A stretch of DNA of 64,000 bases from Paracoccus gahaiensis (GTDB taxonomy: Bacteria > Pseudomonadota > Alphaproteobacteria > Rhodobacterales > Rhodobacteraceae): NCBI RefSeq assembly GCF_005048225.1, contig NZ_SUNI01000017.1:1-64000 (forward strand), written 5' to 3'. Made by a program: the position numbers and the translations under genes. The notes under the pieces were generated by a model. That model ran no database searches and was not told the origin of the DNA. It saw only the letters and a program-made list of their open reading frames with translations. Shown here in pieces: positions 29,611-38,069 of the stretch (positions are counted from its first letter, which is position 1; the number at the start of each line of letters is the position of its first letter).

Positions 29611-31077
29611 ATGGCCATCCGGCTGACCCAAACCGCCCTGCCCCAGCTTCCGCCCCAGGTGGCGCGCCCCGGCTATGACCGCGCGGCGCTGCGCCCCGGC
29701 ATCCTGCATGTGGGTGTGGGCAATTTCCACCGCGCGCATATGGCCTGGTATCTGGACCGGCTGTTCGCGCAGGGCCGCGACCATGACTGGGCGCTGGTCG
29801 GCGCCGGGGTGCGCCCGGGCGACACCGCCATGCGCGACCGGCTGGCGCGGCAGGATTGGCTGACCACGCTGGTCGAGCTGGACCCCTCGGGCCTGTCGGC
29901 GCAGGTGCTGGGATCGATGATCGACTTCGTGGAAGTCGACCCGGCCGCCACCATTGCCGCCATGGTCGATCCCGCCATCCGCATCGTCTCGCTGACCATC
30001 ACCGAGGGCGGATACTATGTCGATGCCAAGACCGACGGCTTCGATGCGGCCCATCCCGACATGGCGCATGACGCCGCCCATCCCGACGCGCCGCGCAGCG
30101 TCTTCGGCATGATCCTGGCCGCCCTGCGCGCACGCCGCGATGCGGGCCTTGCGGCCTTCACGGTGCTGTCCTGCGACAACCTGCCCGAGAACGGCCATGT
30201 CTGCGCACGGACCGTCATCGGCCTCGCCCGACAGTCCGACCCGGCGCTGGCCGACTGGATCGCGGCGACCATCGCCTTTCCCAACTCGATGGTCGATTGC
30301 ATCACCCCCGCCACCTCGGACCGCGAGCGTGCCTTGGTGCGCGACCAGTTCGGGATCGAGGATGACGCCCCGGTCGTCTGCGAACCCTTCCGCCAATGGG
30401 TGCTGGAGGACAATTTCCCGCAGGGCCGCCCTGCCCTTCAGGACGCCGGCGCGCAGTTCGTCGCGGATGTCGGCCGGCACGAGCTGATGAAGCTGCGGAT
30501 CCTCAATGGCGGCCATGCGGCCATCGCCTATGCTCCGGCGCTTCTGGGCCACCATTTCGTCCATGACGCGATGGCCGACCCACAGATCCGCGACTGGCTG
30601 GTCGCGCTGGAGACGCGCGAGATCATCCCGACCCTGCAGCCGATCGACGGCGTCAGCTATGACGACTATCTGGCGCTGATCGTGGACCGCTTCTCGAACC
30701 CTCGAATTGGCGACACGATCCCCCGGCTGTGCCTGGACGGATCGAACCGCCAGCCCAAGTTCATCCTGCCGACCCTGCGCGACCGGTTGGCGGCGCGCGG
30801 ATCGGTCGAGGGTCTGGCGCTGGAACTGGCGCTGTGGTGCCGCTATTGCGAGGGCACGACCGAGGATGGCACGCCGCTCGCGCCGAACGACGACGCGCAT
30901 GCAGTCCTGCAGCAGCATGCCCTTGCCGCCCGTGACCGGCCTCTGGCCTTCCTGGACCAGCCTGCGATCTTCGGCGATCTGCCGCAGGACGAGCGCTTCG
31001 CGCAGGCGTTCACCGATGCCCTGACGGCGCTGCACCGCGACGGGGTCAGGGCTGCGCTGGCCGCCTATCTGGGCTGA
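29611..31077 (+). CDS. mtlK: Mannitol 2-dehydrogenase (polyol long-chain dehydrogenase)
   Basis: This 488-residue NAD-dependent enzyme oxidises D-mannitol to fructose (also arabitol or sorbitol in relatives). It has the N-terminal NAD-binding segment ILHVGVGNFHRAHMAWYLD and the catalytic motif KLRILNGGHAAIAY with the essential lysine, plus VCEPFRQWVLEDNF. The length is close to Rhodobacter sphaeroides MtlK (477). The ATG at 29611 was preferred over upstream in-frame ATGs at 29542 and 29593 because AAAGG sits at the right distance and the family starts near here. No fructokinase or xylulokinase gene follows in this operon. Confidence 0.9.
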   Translation: MAIRLTQTALPQLPPQVARPGYDRAALRPGILHVGVGNFHRAHMAWYLDRLFAQGRDHDWALVGAGVRPGDTAMRDRLARQDWLTTLVELDPSGLSAQVLGSMIDFVEVDPAATIAAMVDPAIRIVSLTITEGGYYVDAKTDGFDAAHPDMAHDAAHPDAPRSVFGMILAALRARRDAGLAAFTVLSCDNLPENGHVCARTVIGLARQSDPALADWIAATIAFPNSMVDCITPATSDRERALVRDQFGIEDDAPVVCEPFRQWVLEDNFPQGRPALQDAGAQFVADVGRHELMKLRILNGGHAAIAYAPALLGHHFVHDAMADPQIRDWLVALETREIIPTLQPIDGVSYDDYLALIVDRFSNPRIGDTIPRLCLDGSNRQPKFILPTLRDRLAARGSVEGLALELALWCRYCEGTTEDGTPLAPNDDAHAVLQQHALAARDRPLAFLDQPAIFGDLPQDERFAQAFTDALTALHRDGVRAALAAYLG

Positions 31078-31085
31078 GCGACCGA

Positions 31086-31101
31086 GTTGACAGCTGTCAA
31101 C
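31086..31101. promoter_or_regulatory. parS-like palindrome, copy 1 (downstream of repC)
   Basis: The perfect 16-bp palindrome GTTGACAGCTGTCAAC fits the repABC partition-site consensus GTTNNNNGCNNNNAAC bound by RepB. It lies between the mtlK stop and the end of repC. An identical copy is at 32397-32412; together they bracket repC. Confidence 0.85.
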
Positions 31102-31186
31102 TTCCCCGACCTTTACGTTCCGGCCCGGAGGCAGTCGCCCTTCGGGCCGTTTGCATGGGGGCGGCGTGCCGTTGCGGCGCCGAGGG

Positions 31187-32350
31187 TTACACGGCATGTC
31201 GGTTCTCGGCCCGGATCAGTGCCATGACCATCGGTGTCGCGGAAAAGCCGCGTTCCTCCGCCTGATCGGTCAGCCGCCGCAGATAAGCGCCGGGATTGGC
31301 AATGGCGGAACCGCGTTGCAGGATGCAGGCCAAGGCGACGGCCGCCGTGTCGGCCCCCATCCGGTCGCAGGCTCGCCGCCAGAGCTGTGGGACGATCCCC
31401 ATCATCGGCGCGATCAGCCCCGCAAGCCCTGTCAGATCCCGCCAGCTTCGCACCGGTTCCACCGCAAAGGCCACGATTTCGGGCGTCGCCTTTAGCACGA
31501 TGTCCAGAGGAAGGTCTGGGGCGGTCACATGGACCCGCTCATTGCAGCTGTCAGATTCAAGGTTATCTTTCTTTGAACTCTGATAGTGCCGCTCAGTCTG
31601 GGCGTCGCTGCCGTCCATTCCGGCTGTTTTCGGGTCGTTCATGGAGGGGGCCACCGGCATGATCAGCGCCATCATCCGCCCGATCCGCAGGTCCAGGTCA
31701 TGCAGCTCGTCACCCGACAGGCGCCGCCGCAGACGCCGCTGCAGGTTCGCGCAATCCTCGATGACGCCGTCCCAATCTCCGGGGTGGTCCGTCATCGCCC
31801 ATGTGATCAGCTTGGTCAGATCGCGCAACCGCAGCACGACCGTCTCCCGCAACGACCGCAGGGCTTCCTGTGCCTCACGCGCCGTGGCGGCCTCGGCGGC
31901 GATCTGAGGGGTCCGCACCAGCAGGGGCCGCAGATCGAAGCCGAAGGCCCGTGTCAGGGCGCCCGAGGGCCCGCGCCGGGCATAGCGTTTGCCGTTGGGG
32001 CTGTCGCGGCGCAGGATCAGCCCGGACCGCACCAGCGCGGCCAGATGCCGGCGCAGGGTGCTTTCCGCCATGCCATGCGCGCGCTGCGCCAGCGAGGCGT
32101 TGGACGGAAAGACGACCAGCATCGCGCCGTCCACCAGCTGCGGGGCAGGGTGGAAGGACAGCAGCGCCGACAGCACCACCAGATCGCGGTCGCTGACCCC
32201 GAAGGCGGTGCGCGCCGTGGTTAGGTCGCGCAGCAGCGCCCATTTGTCGACGCTGGCCTGCGGGGCCGAGACCTCGGCCAGCGCATGCGTTGCCAGCAGG
32301 CCAGCTGTGACCGGTTGCCGCCCGAAGGGCGTCATTGAAATATGCCTCAT
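31187..32350 (-). CDS. repC: Plasmid replication initiator RepC
   Basis: This 387-residue protein is the replication initiator of a repABC replicon. It starts MRHISMTPFGRQPVTAG, the typical RepC N terminus, and contains the winged-helix region FPSNASLAQRAHGMAESTLRRHL. The ATG at 32350 was chosen because it gives the conserved start; a longer frame adds 13 unrelated residues. A variable Ser/Asn/Glu-rich linker (near 31,560) coincides with AT-rich DNA, the usual site of oriV. It follows repB after a 185-base gap containing the counter-transcribed RNA. Confidence 0.93.
   Translation of the reverse strand: MRHISMTPFGRQPVTAGLLATHALAEVSAPQASVDKWALLRDLTTARTAFGVSDRDLVVLSALLSFHPAPQLVDGAMLVVFPSNASLAQRAHGMAESTLRRHLAALVRSGLILRRDSPNGKRYARRGPSGALTRAFGFDLRPLLVRTPQIAAEAATAREAQEALRSLRETVVLRLRDLTKLITWAMTDHPGDWDGVIEDCANLQRRLRRRLSGDELHDLDLRIGRMMALIMPVAPSMNDPKTAGMDGSDAQTERHYQSSKKDNLESDSCNERVHVTAPDLPLDIVLKATPEIVAFAVEPVRSWRDLTGLAGLIAPMMGIVPQLWRRACDRMGADTAAVALACILQRGSAIANPGAYLRRLTDQAEERGFSATPMVMALIRAENRHAV
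31541..31592. other. AT-rich stretch inside repC, candidate oriV
   Basis: This is the most AT-rich stretch of repC, more than half A+T from 31551 to 31580 in a window that is otherwise about one-third A+T. In studied repABC plasmids the origin lies within repC in such a stretch. It begins with GCAGCTGTCA, a partial match to the parS palindrome. Placement is inferred from the family. Confidence 0.4.
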
Positions 32351-32396
32351 GATGTCGATCACAGGGTACGAACCATCGTTCGCCCGCAAGGACGGT

Positions 32397-32412
32397 GTTG
32401 ACAGCTGTCAAC
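32397..32412. promoter_or_regulatory. parS-like palindrome, copy 2 (between repB and repC)
   Basis: This is a second, identical GTTGACAGCTGTCAAC palindrome. Its left half also provides TTGACA (32398-32403), the -35 element of the counter-transcribed RNA promoter, so RepB binding here could affect both partition and replication control. Confidence 0.85.
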
Positions 32413-32433
32413 GAAAGCCGCTATCTTCGAGGT

Positions 32434-32485
32434 GCGAGTTCGAGAAGCGGCCCTTCGGGATGTATGTCCTGGAGGGCTTTTCTTT
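32434..32485 (+). ncRNA. Counter-transcribed RNA (incA/ctRNA) controlling repC
   Basis: On the + strand, opposite to repABC, TTGACA (32398-32403) and TATCTT (32422-32427) with an 18-base spacer form a promoter. Transcription from about 32434 would end at the terminator at 32451-32485, giving an RNA of about 50 bases. This is the position, orientation and size of ctRNAs that repress repC translation and set incompatibility in repABC plasmids. The exact 5' end is inferred. Confidence 0.75.
32451..32485 (+). terminator. Rho-independent terminator of the ctRNA
   Basis: CCCTTCGGG (32451-32459) pairs with CCTGGAGGG (32468-32476) over nine positions, two of them G-U, across an 8-base loop, and is followed by CTTTTCTTT. 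This is the standard hairpin plus U-tract of repABC antisense RNAs. Confidence 0.8.
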
Positions 32486-32535
32486 GTGTTCTGACCCGTC
32501 GTGCCTCCTTGCTTGTGTGTCCTGCCGTCTTCCCG

Positions 32536-33456
32536 TTACCGGTTCTTGTCCGACCAGTCGCGGTGAAGATCCTCGATGTGATCCAGCAACCAGTCGGCAA
32601 AGGCACGGCCTTCCCCGGTCAGTTCGATCACAGCTTTTCCATGTGTTGTCCTGACCTTGCCCAAGATCGTGCCCTTGGCGCCCGTCAGGGGTGCGGGCGG
32701 GGCAGGGGCACGCTTGGGCGGGGTGGGCCTCGCGGCGGCCAGCACCGCCAGAAAGCGCGCGTCCGAATCGGCGCCTTTTGCGGCGGCGATCAGCTCGGAT
32801 GCGGGGCGGCCCCGGACCTGGTCGGCCAGGGCCAGCCAGCGGTCGCGCCCGGCCGAGGGCGCCGCGCCGATGGCTGCGACCAGCCCCTCCGGCAGCGCCT
32901 CGATGATCGACAGCATGCGCGAGATCACCGTCTTGTCGATCGACAGCGCATCACAGATCACCTTGCGGTCATAGCCGCCGCGCTGCATCTGGGCGGCGAA
33001 ATTCGCCTTCTCGATGAAGCTCAGGTCCTTGCGGGCGCTGTTCTCCTGCCCCTGCGCGATGACCAGGTCGTGGTCGTTCAGGTCGCGCACCATCGCCTTG
33101 ACGGGCAGGCGCAGCTCCTTGAGGGCCTGCACCCGGCGGCGGCCGAAGACGATGTCGAACCGCCCCTCGGCGGTCGGGCTGTGGCGCAGCAGCACAGGCA
33201 CCTGCTGGCCGTAATCCAGGATCGAGGCCTTCAGCGCGGCGATGCCCTGCGGGTCGCCGTCCAGCCGGTCGGCAAATCCCGCCATGTCGATCAGCTCGGC
33301 CGGCACCTCGATCAGGGCCCGCGACTTCAGGTCGGCGATGGACTGGCTGACCGCGCCGATCGCGCCGCGCTGCGAGCGGGGCAGGGGCGTCGGGGCGGGA
33401 TGATCCTCGGCGGGCTTGCCCGCCATCAGGTCCTTGAGCAGGTCCTTGCGTGCCAT
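32536..33456 (-). CDS. repB: Plasmid partitioning protein RepB (ParB family)
   Basis: This 306-residue protein binds parS and works with RepA to segregate the replicon. It begins MARKDLLKDLM, the normal RepB start, with ATG overlapping the repA stop (TGATG). An upstream ATG at 33477 inside repA is possible but less typical. The ParB nuclease-like motif FGRRRVQALKEL, the ENSARKDLSFIEKANFA segment and the helix-turn-helix YDRKVICDALSIDKTVISRM are visible. Its likely targets are the two palindromes flanking repC. Confidence 0.92.
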   Translation of the reverse strand: MARKDLLKDLMAGKPAEDHPAPTPLPRSQRGAIGAVSQSIADLKSRALIEVPAELIDMAGFADRLDGDPQGIAALKASILDYGQQVPVLLRHSPTAEGRFDIVFGRRRVQALKELRLPVKAMVRDLNDHDLVIAQGQENSARKDLSFIEKANFAAQMQRGGYDRKVICDALSIDKTVISRMLSIIEALPEGLVAAIGAAPSAGRDRWLALADQVRGRPASELIAAAKGADSDARFLAVLAAARPTPPKRAPAPPAPLTGAKGTILGKVRTTHGKAVIELTGEGRAFADWLLDHIEDLHRDWSDKNR

Positions 33457-34640
33457 CAGCGGTCCTCCCGGCCCCATGCGGCCTGGATCAGGCCCTCGAT
33501 CTCGCCATTGACGGCATTCAGGCTTTCCATCGCGCGCTCGTAGGTGCCGCGCGTGAACTGGCTCTTCTCGACCTCGTAGAGGGTCTGCTTGGTGATCCCG
33601 GCATCCGAGATGGCGGTGGATTTCAGCACCGGGTGGTTCAGGACATGGTCCCCGAACATCGACCGCATGAAGCTGACCATCTGGTTCTGCGGCCCGTCGC
33701 CGGGCTCGTAGCGGGTGATGACATAGCGCAGCCAGTCATAGTTCATGTTGCCCCCGGCCTCGGCCACCACGCCCAGAAGGTTCGAGGTCATCAGCAGGAA
33801 CTGGCACATCGACATGACATCCAGCATCTGCGGGTGGACGGTGACCAGGATCGCCGTGGCGGCCGACAGGGCCGACATGGTCAGGAATCCCAGCTGCGGC
33901 GGGCAGTCGATCACGACGACATCATAATCGTCCTGAACCTCGGCAAGTTTGTCGCCGATCCGGGTGAAGAAAAGGTTACCCGACCGTCCGATCAGCGCGC
34001 GGGGCGTGTCGTGTTCGAACTCCATCAGGTCCAGATTCCCGGGAATCAGGTCCAGATTGGTGAAGTAGGTGCGCTGGATCACGTTGCGCAACGGCACCGG
34101 ATCGTCATAGCGAATCGCGTCATAGAGCGTGCCGCCATCCAGCAGGTCGAACTCGGGCTGGAAGCCGTGCAGCGCCGACAGGCTGGCCTGCGGGTCCAGG
34201 TCGATCCCCAGCACCCGATAGCCGTCCAGCGCCAGCTTCTGCGCCAGATGGGCGGCGGTGGTGGTCTTGCCCGAACCGCCCTTGAAGTTGATGACCGCGA
34301 TGACCTGCATGTGGTCGTCCGGGCGGCGGCCCGGCAGGTAGGTGCCCGGGCTTTTCGCGCCCTTCTCCAGCATCTCGCGCAGGGCCTGGATGTCGGCGGG
34401 CGAGTAATAGCGCCGCCCCCCGGCCCGCGTCTCGGGCGAGGGGCCGCGCCCGTCCAGGTTCAGCTTGCGCAGATAGGCATCCTTGACGCCCAGCAACTCC
34501 GCGACCTCGCCCGAGGTGAACTTGCGCAGCTCGCGCCGGGCATCGGGGGGGAACAGCTGCGCCCGATGGGCTTGCAGCCGCTCGGACAGCCGGGCAGCAT
34601 GGTCCCCGACCAGGCGGTCGATCCGCTCTTTGGCGTTCAT
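33456..34640 (-). CDS. repA: Plasmid partitioning protein RepA (ParA-type ATPase)
   Basis: This 394-residue protein is the Walker-type partition ATPase and autorepressor of the repABC operon. It has an N-terminal DNA-binding region (FTSGEVAELLGVKDAYLRKL), the deviant Walker A KGGSGKTTTAAHLA, Walker B VVVIDCPPQLGFLTM and a conserved C terminus. The ATG at 34640 was chosen because sequence upstream in the longer frame is unrelated and antisense to the fic gene. repB follows with a TGATG overlap. Confidence 0.93.
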   Translation of the reverse strand: MNAKERIDRLVGDHAARLSERLQAHRAQLFPPDARRELRKFTSGEVAELLGVKDAYLRKLNLDGRGPSPETRAGGRRYYSPADIQALREMLEKGAKSPGTYLPGRRPDDHMQVIAVINFKGGSGKTTTAAHLAQKLALDGYRVLGIDLDPQASLSALHGFQPEFDLLDGGTLYDAIRYDDPVPLRNVIQRTYFTNLDLIPGNLDLMEFEHDTPRALIGRSGNLFFTRIGDKLAEVQDDYDVVVIDCPPQLGFLTMSALSAATAILVTVHPQMLDVMSMCQFLLMTSNLLGVVAEAGGNMNYDWLRYVITRYEPGDGPQNQMVSFMRSMFGDHVLNHPVLKSTAISDAGITKQTLYEVEKSQFTRGTYERAMESLNAVNGEIEGLIQAAWGREDR

Positions 34641-34696
34641 TCTGGTCCTGCCTCGGTCTGTTACGCTTTGCGGCGTCTTATTCACTTTGTGCCGTA

Positions 34697-34725
34697 AGTT
34701 AAACGCAGCATTCCGATTCCTGCAA
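34697..34725 (-). promoter_or_regulatory. Putative repABC promoter
   Basis: On the minus strand TTGCAG (34725-34720) and TTAACT (34702-34697) are 17 bases apart, giving a leader of roughly 50 bases before repA. The surrounding DNA (34670-34735) is visibly more AT-rich than the genes. RepA autorepression is expected here but no operator was proven. Confidence 0.45.
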
Positions 34726-34806
34726 CAGATTTCAACGCGCTGTGGCCGGATCGCCCCCAAGGCCGGGATCGGCCCCCAAACCCCTACTGAAGCGAATACC
34801 GGCGTT

Positions 34807-34860
34807 ATTCCCCTCAGATCCGCCTTGATCCTGAGGGGAATGACGCGCACATTCCCCTCA
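34807..34860. repeat. Three ATTCCCCTCA repeats at the fic start, likely operator
   Basis: ATTCCCCTCAG (34807-34817) is followed by its exact inverse CTGAGGGGAAT (34831-34841) and by a third direct copy ATTCCCCTCA (34851-34860) whose last A is the first base of the fic start codon. No ribosome-binding site is visible before fic, so the repeats occupy its place. A dimeric regulator, possibly Fic's own winged-helix domain, could bind here. Confidence 0.6.
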
Positions 34861-35927
34861 TGCACATCTGGAACAGCCCTGCCTGGCCGCATTTCCGCCA
34901 TGACCCCGCCCGGACCGAGGCGCCACTGGCGGCGTTTTCCATCCGGCTCGGCGCCATAAGCGGGCTGCACGAATCGCTCTCGCCCGACGAGCGGCGCGAG
35001 GCGTTCCTGCGCGCCGTCACCAATGAGGCGGTGTCGTCCTTTGCCATCGAAGGCGCCAGCCTGCCTACCGCCGAGGTGCAGGCCTCGGTCGTGGCCTCGC
35101 TGGCCCATCGCGGGGCCGAACCGCGCCGGCGCGCGGATGCCATCGCGGATCTGATGCTGGAGGCGCGGGCAGGGCAGGGGGCGCTGGACGCCCCCACGCT
35201 GTGGCACTGGCACCGGCTGCTGTTCCACGGGCTGGAGGTCGAGGACAAGGGCCGCTGGCGCAGCTTTCCCATGGTCATCACCCGCAGCGCGACGGCGGGC
35301 CGCGACGAGGTGCTGTACACCGCGCCACCGCCCGACCGGGTGCCCGCGATGATGGACGACTTCCTAACCGCGCTGGCGGGCGACCCCCGCCCGGTGCCGA
35401 TCCGCGCGGCGCTGGCGCATCTGTGGTTCGAATCTGTCCACCCCTTCTCGGATGGCAACGGGCGCCTTGGCCGGGCGCTGGTCGAACATGTCTTTGCCCA
35501 AGGCGGCGCGCTGCCCTTCTCGCTGTCGCGCCAGATCGAGGCGGACAAGCGCGGCTATTATGCCGCCCTGCAGGCCGGGCGTCAGGTGACGGGCGACCAT
35601 CTGGACGCCACACCCTTCGTGCTGTGGTTCCTGGACCGGCTGATCGCGGGGGTGGATGACGCGGTCGCGGATGCCCGCTTCCTGGTCGCGCGCAACGCCT
35701 ATCTGGCCCGCCACGCCCTGCCGCCCCGCGCCGCCAAGGTGCTGCGGCGGCTGTTCGCGGAAGGCCCGGGCCGCATCGCGCAGGGCCTGTCGGCGGCGCC
35801 CTATGCGCGCATTGCGGGCGTCTCGGCGGCCACCGCCACCCGCGATCTGGCCGAGATGGAGGCTTCGGGCGCCCTGCAGCGCGGCCCGGAGGGCGGACGC
35901 TCGACGCGCTATCTTCTGGTGCTTTGA
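34860..35927 (+). CDS. Fic-family AMP-transferase with N-terminal DUF4172-like region
   Basis: This 355-residue protein carries the complete Fic active-site motif HPFSDGNGRLGR, starting at H194, which transfers AMP or a related group to a target protein. The N terminus IWNSPAWPHFRHD is typical of DUF4172. An inhibitory-helix motif SFAIEG (S60, E64, G65) fits class II Fic proteins that autoinhibit. A C-terminal winged helix (VSAATATRDLAEMEASGAL) suggests autoregulation. It is divergent from repA, and no separate antitoxin gene is seen. Confidence 0.9.
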   Translation: MHIWNSPAWPHFRHDPARTEAPLAAFSIRLGAISGLHESLSPDERREAFLRAVTNEAVSSFAIEGASLPTAEVQASVVASLAHRGAEPRRRADAIADLMLEARAGQGALDAPTLWHWHRLLFHGLEVEDKGRWRSFPMVITRSATAGRDEVLYTAPPPDRVPAMMDDFLTALAGDPRPVPIRAALAHLWFESVHPFSDGNGRLGRALVEHVFAQGGALPFSLSRQIEADKRGYYAALQAGRQVTGDHLDATPFVLWFLDRLIAGVDDAVADARFLVARNAYLARHALPPRAAKVLRRLFAEGPGRIAQGLSAAPYARIAGVSAATATRDLAEMEASGALQRGPEGGRSTRYLLVL

Positions 35928-36095
35928 CCCGCGTCCCGACACCCGCGCGGCCGTGGCGCAGACTCCGCAGAACTTCGGGGACAGATGGTGAACGATCCGG
36001 TCTGGTCATCCGTGCCGGCATGTCGGATACTCATGTCTCCGTCTGTCGCCCGCCCGTCCCGGGACCGGGCAAGCCAAGACCGCACAGGAGCCATG

Positions 36096-36674
36096 ATGAC
36101 GGGCAACGGGTTGAACATCATGGTGGTCGAGGATGATTTCCTGGTCGCCAGCAAGCTGGCCGACGAGATCCGCGCGCATGGCGATCGGGTCATCGGCCCC
36201 TTTGCCGACATCCACGACGCCATCGGGCGGATCGGCCTGATCCAGGGCGCCATCCTGGATGTGCGGATGCAGGGCGGCACCTCGTTTCCGGTCGCCGATT
36301 TCCTGTCCGAATGCGGCATCCCCTTCGTCTTCCTGACCGGCTACGACCGCTGCCAGATCCCTGCCCGCTTTCAGGGTCGCGGCGTCTTCGCCAAGCCCAG
36401 CACGGCGCAGCCGCTGCTGGTCACGCTGCACAGCCAGCATGACGCAGTGCTGCACGAGGATGCGGACAGCCTCGACGCCGTGGTGATCGAACTGCTGCGC
36501 CGCGCGCGACGCCTGATGCCCGACGAAAGCTCGGCCGAGCGGCTGGTCGAGGCCGTGCTGCTGCGCGCCATCGCCGAGGCCGGCGCCCGGTTGCAGGGCC
36601 CCGCGATGCGCCCCTGGCTGCTGAGCCTTCTGCAGGACGAACACCAGCTGCGCGGACGGATCCACCTGCACTGA
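36096..36674 (+). CDS. Response regulator receiver protein with C-terminal extension
   Basis: This 192-residue protein has an N-terminal receiver domain (about 6-118) with E12-D13-D14, phospho-acceptor D55 in ILDVRMQGG and K-containing VFAKPST. The remaining 70 residues are alpha-helical and do not match a known DNA-binding domain. The ATG at 36096 has CAGGAG 5 bases upstream; the ATG at 36093 is too close. No kinase gene is adjacent. Confidence 0.8.
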   Translation: MTGNGLNIMVVEDDFLVASKLADEIRAHGDRVIGPFADIHDAIGRIGLIQGAILDVRMQGGTSFPVADFLSECGIPFVFLTGYDRCQIPARFQGRGVFAKPSTAQPLLVTLHSQHDAVLHEDADSLDAVVIELLRRARRLMPDESSAERLVEAVLLRAIAEAGARLQGPAMRPWLLSLLQDEHQLRGRIHLH

Positions 36675-36788
36675 AGCCGGAAGCCGGGTCCGCCCGCCGC
36701 GCCATCGTCGCATAGCGGGTGCCCGGGGGGTGGACGCGGGGCGCGAAGCGATGTTGTGGTGGCGGGCCAAGTAAAAAGGACCACCCAC

Positions 36789-37214
36789 ATGAAATCAGTC
36801 ACGCGACTGGACCTGGACGATGCCCGCCGCCTGATCGAGGGCGCCTCGGTCGAGGCCGGGCGGATCGGCGTGCCGATGTGCATCGCCATCACCGACGAAA
36901 GCGGCCAGCTGATCGCCTTCGAACGGATGGAGGGCGGCAAGGTCACCTCGTCAACCATCGCCATCGACAAGGCCTTCACCGCCGCCGCCGCCAAGAAGGC
37001 CACCCATGATTACGGCACCGCCAGCCAGCCGGGCCAGCCCGCCTATGGCATCGCCTCGGCGATCGGGGGGCGGCTGATGGTCGTGGGCGGCGGTCTGCCG
37101 GTGATCTGGCAGGGCGAGGTCGTGGGCGGCATCGGCATCTCGTCGGGCAGCCCCGCGCAGGACCAGCAGGTTGCGCAGGCCGGCATCGATGCCTGGATGG
37201 CCGCACAGGGCTGA
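36789..37214 (+). CDS. GlcG/HbpS-family heme-binding-like protein
   Basis: This 141-residue protein matches the GlcG/HbpS family: RLIEGASVEAGRIGVPMCIAITDESG, KAFTAAAAKKAT and GGRLMVVGGGLPVIWQGEVVGG (in parts), ending GIGISSGSPAQDQQVAQAG. Members bind heme or cobalamin or accompany glycolate and diol metabolism; function here is unknown. AAAGGA precedes the ATG. It stands alone between two unrelated genes. Confidence 0.8.
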   Translation: MKSVTRLDLDDARRLIEGASVEAGRIGVPMCIAITDESGQLIAFERMEGGKVTSSTIAIDKAFTAAAAKKATHDYGTASQPGQPAYGIASAIGGRLMVVGGGLPVIWQGEVVGGIGISSGSPAQDQQVAQAGIDAWMAAQG

Positions 37215-37357
37215 CCCGTCCGGCCATGGCGCCGCCTTTCAGGGGGCAGCGTCCAGCCGTCCGGCGCCCGGCGGACACCGCCGGGCCTTTACCTGCCGCC
37301 CCCGCCCGGCCACGATGCCCCCGGACCCCGCCGCCGCCCTGCAAGGATGCCCTGCCG

Positions 37358-37975
37358 ATGACGCTGAAATCGCCCGTGCCGATCTATGACCTCCAAGGCA
37401 TCGCCTTCGGCATCCTGCTGACCAGCCTGGGGGTGACCTTCCTCAAGGCGGCGGCGCTGACCACGGGGCAGACGGCGGGCGCGGCGGTGCTCTTGTCCTA
37501 TGTGCTGCCCCTGGATTTCGGCCTGGTCTTCCTGCTGGTCAGCCTGCCCTTCCTGTGGCTCGCCTTCAAGCATCGCAGCCGCAGCTTCGCCCTGCGGACC
37601 ACGGTGGCGGTGCTGGGCATCTCGGTCACCAGCGCGCTGCTGGGCCGCTGGATCACCTTCGACACCCTGCCGCCGCTGCTGGCGGCGATCCTGGCGGGCA
37701 GCTGCAGCGGCGCGGGGCTGCTGGCGCTGTTTCGCCACAATGCCTCGGCGGGGGGCCTGGGCATCGTCGCGCTGATGGTCGAGGAGCGCACGGGCTTTCG
37801 CACCGGCTGGTTCCAGATGTGCTTCGACGCGCTGGTCTTTCTGGTGGCGTTGGCGGTGCTGCCGGTGGACCGGGTGGTCTATTCGCTGATCGGCGCGGTG
37901 GTGCTGAACGCGGTGATCGCCTGGAACTTCAAGCTGCCCCCCGCGCCCGCGCCCGAGGTCCGGTCGGACGCCTGA
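37358..37975 (+). CDS. YitT/YczE-type integral membrane protein
   Basis: This 205-residue protein has five hydrophobic segments: roughly 12-32, 42-68, 78-95, 105-125 and 152-190. The GIAFGILLTSLGVTFLKAAALTTG start and GGLGIVALMVEERTGFRTGW loop resemble YitT (DUF161) family proteins of unknown function. The ATG at 37358 was preferred over in-frame starts further upstream because it directly precedes the recognisable domain and has AAGGA upstream. Confidence 0.75.
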   Translation: MTLKSPVPIYDLQGIAFGILLTSLGVTFLKAAALTTGQTAGAAVLLSYVLPLDFGLVFLLVSLPFLWLAFKHRSRSFALRTTVAVLGISVTSALLGRWITFDTLPPLLAAILAGSCSGAGLLALFRHNASAGGLGIVALMVEERTGFRTGWFQMCFDALVFLVALAVLPVDRVVYSLIGAVVLNAVIAWNFKLPPAPAPEVRSDA

Positions 37976-38015
37976 GGGCAAGGATCAAGCCCGGCCCCCT
38001 GCGCGCCTTCGCCGT

Positions 38016-38043
38016 TTGACCCTGCCGGGCAGCGGGCTATGGT
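38016..38043 (+). promoter_or_regulatory. Sigma-70-type promoter of the sugar dehydrogenase gene
   Basis: TTGACC (38016-38021) and TATGGT (38038-38043) are separated by 16 bases and lie 27 bases before the ATG. This is a reasonable housekeeping promoter for the gene at 38070. Confidence 0.45.
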
Positions 38044-38069
38044 GCAAAGGCAAACAGGGCGGGGCAGAT

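Noticed and set aside
31137..31147. Small GCCC-TTC-GGGC hairpin after repC as a terminator.
   Set aside because: Only a 4-bp stem and no T-run on either strand.
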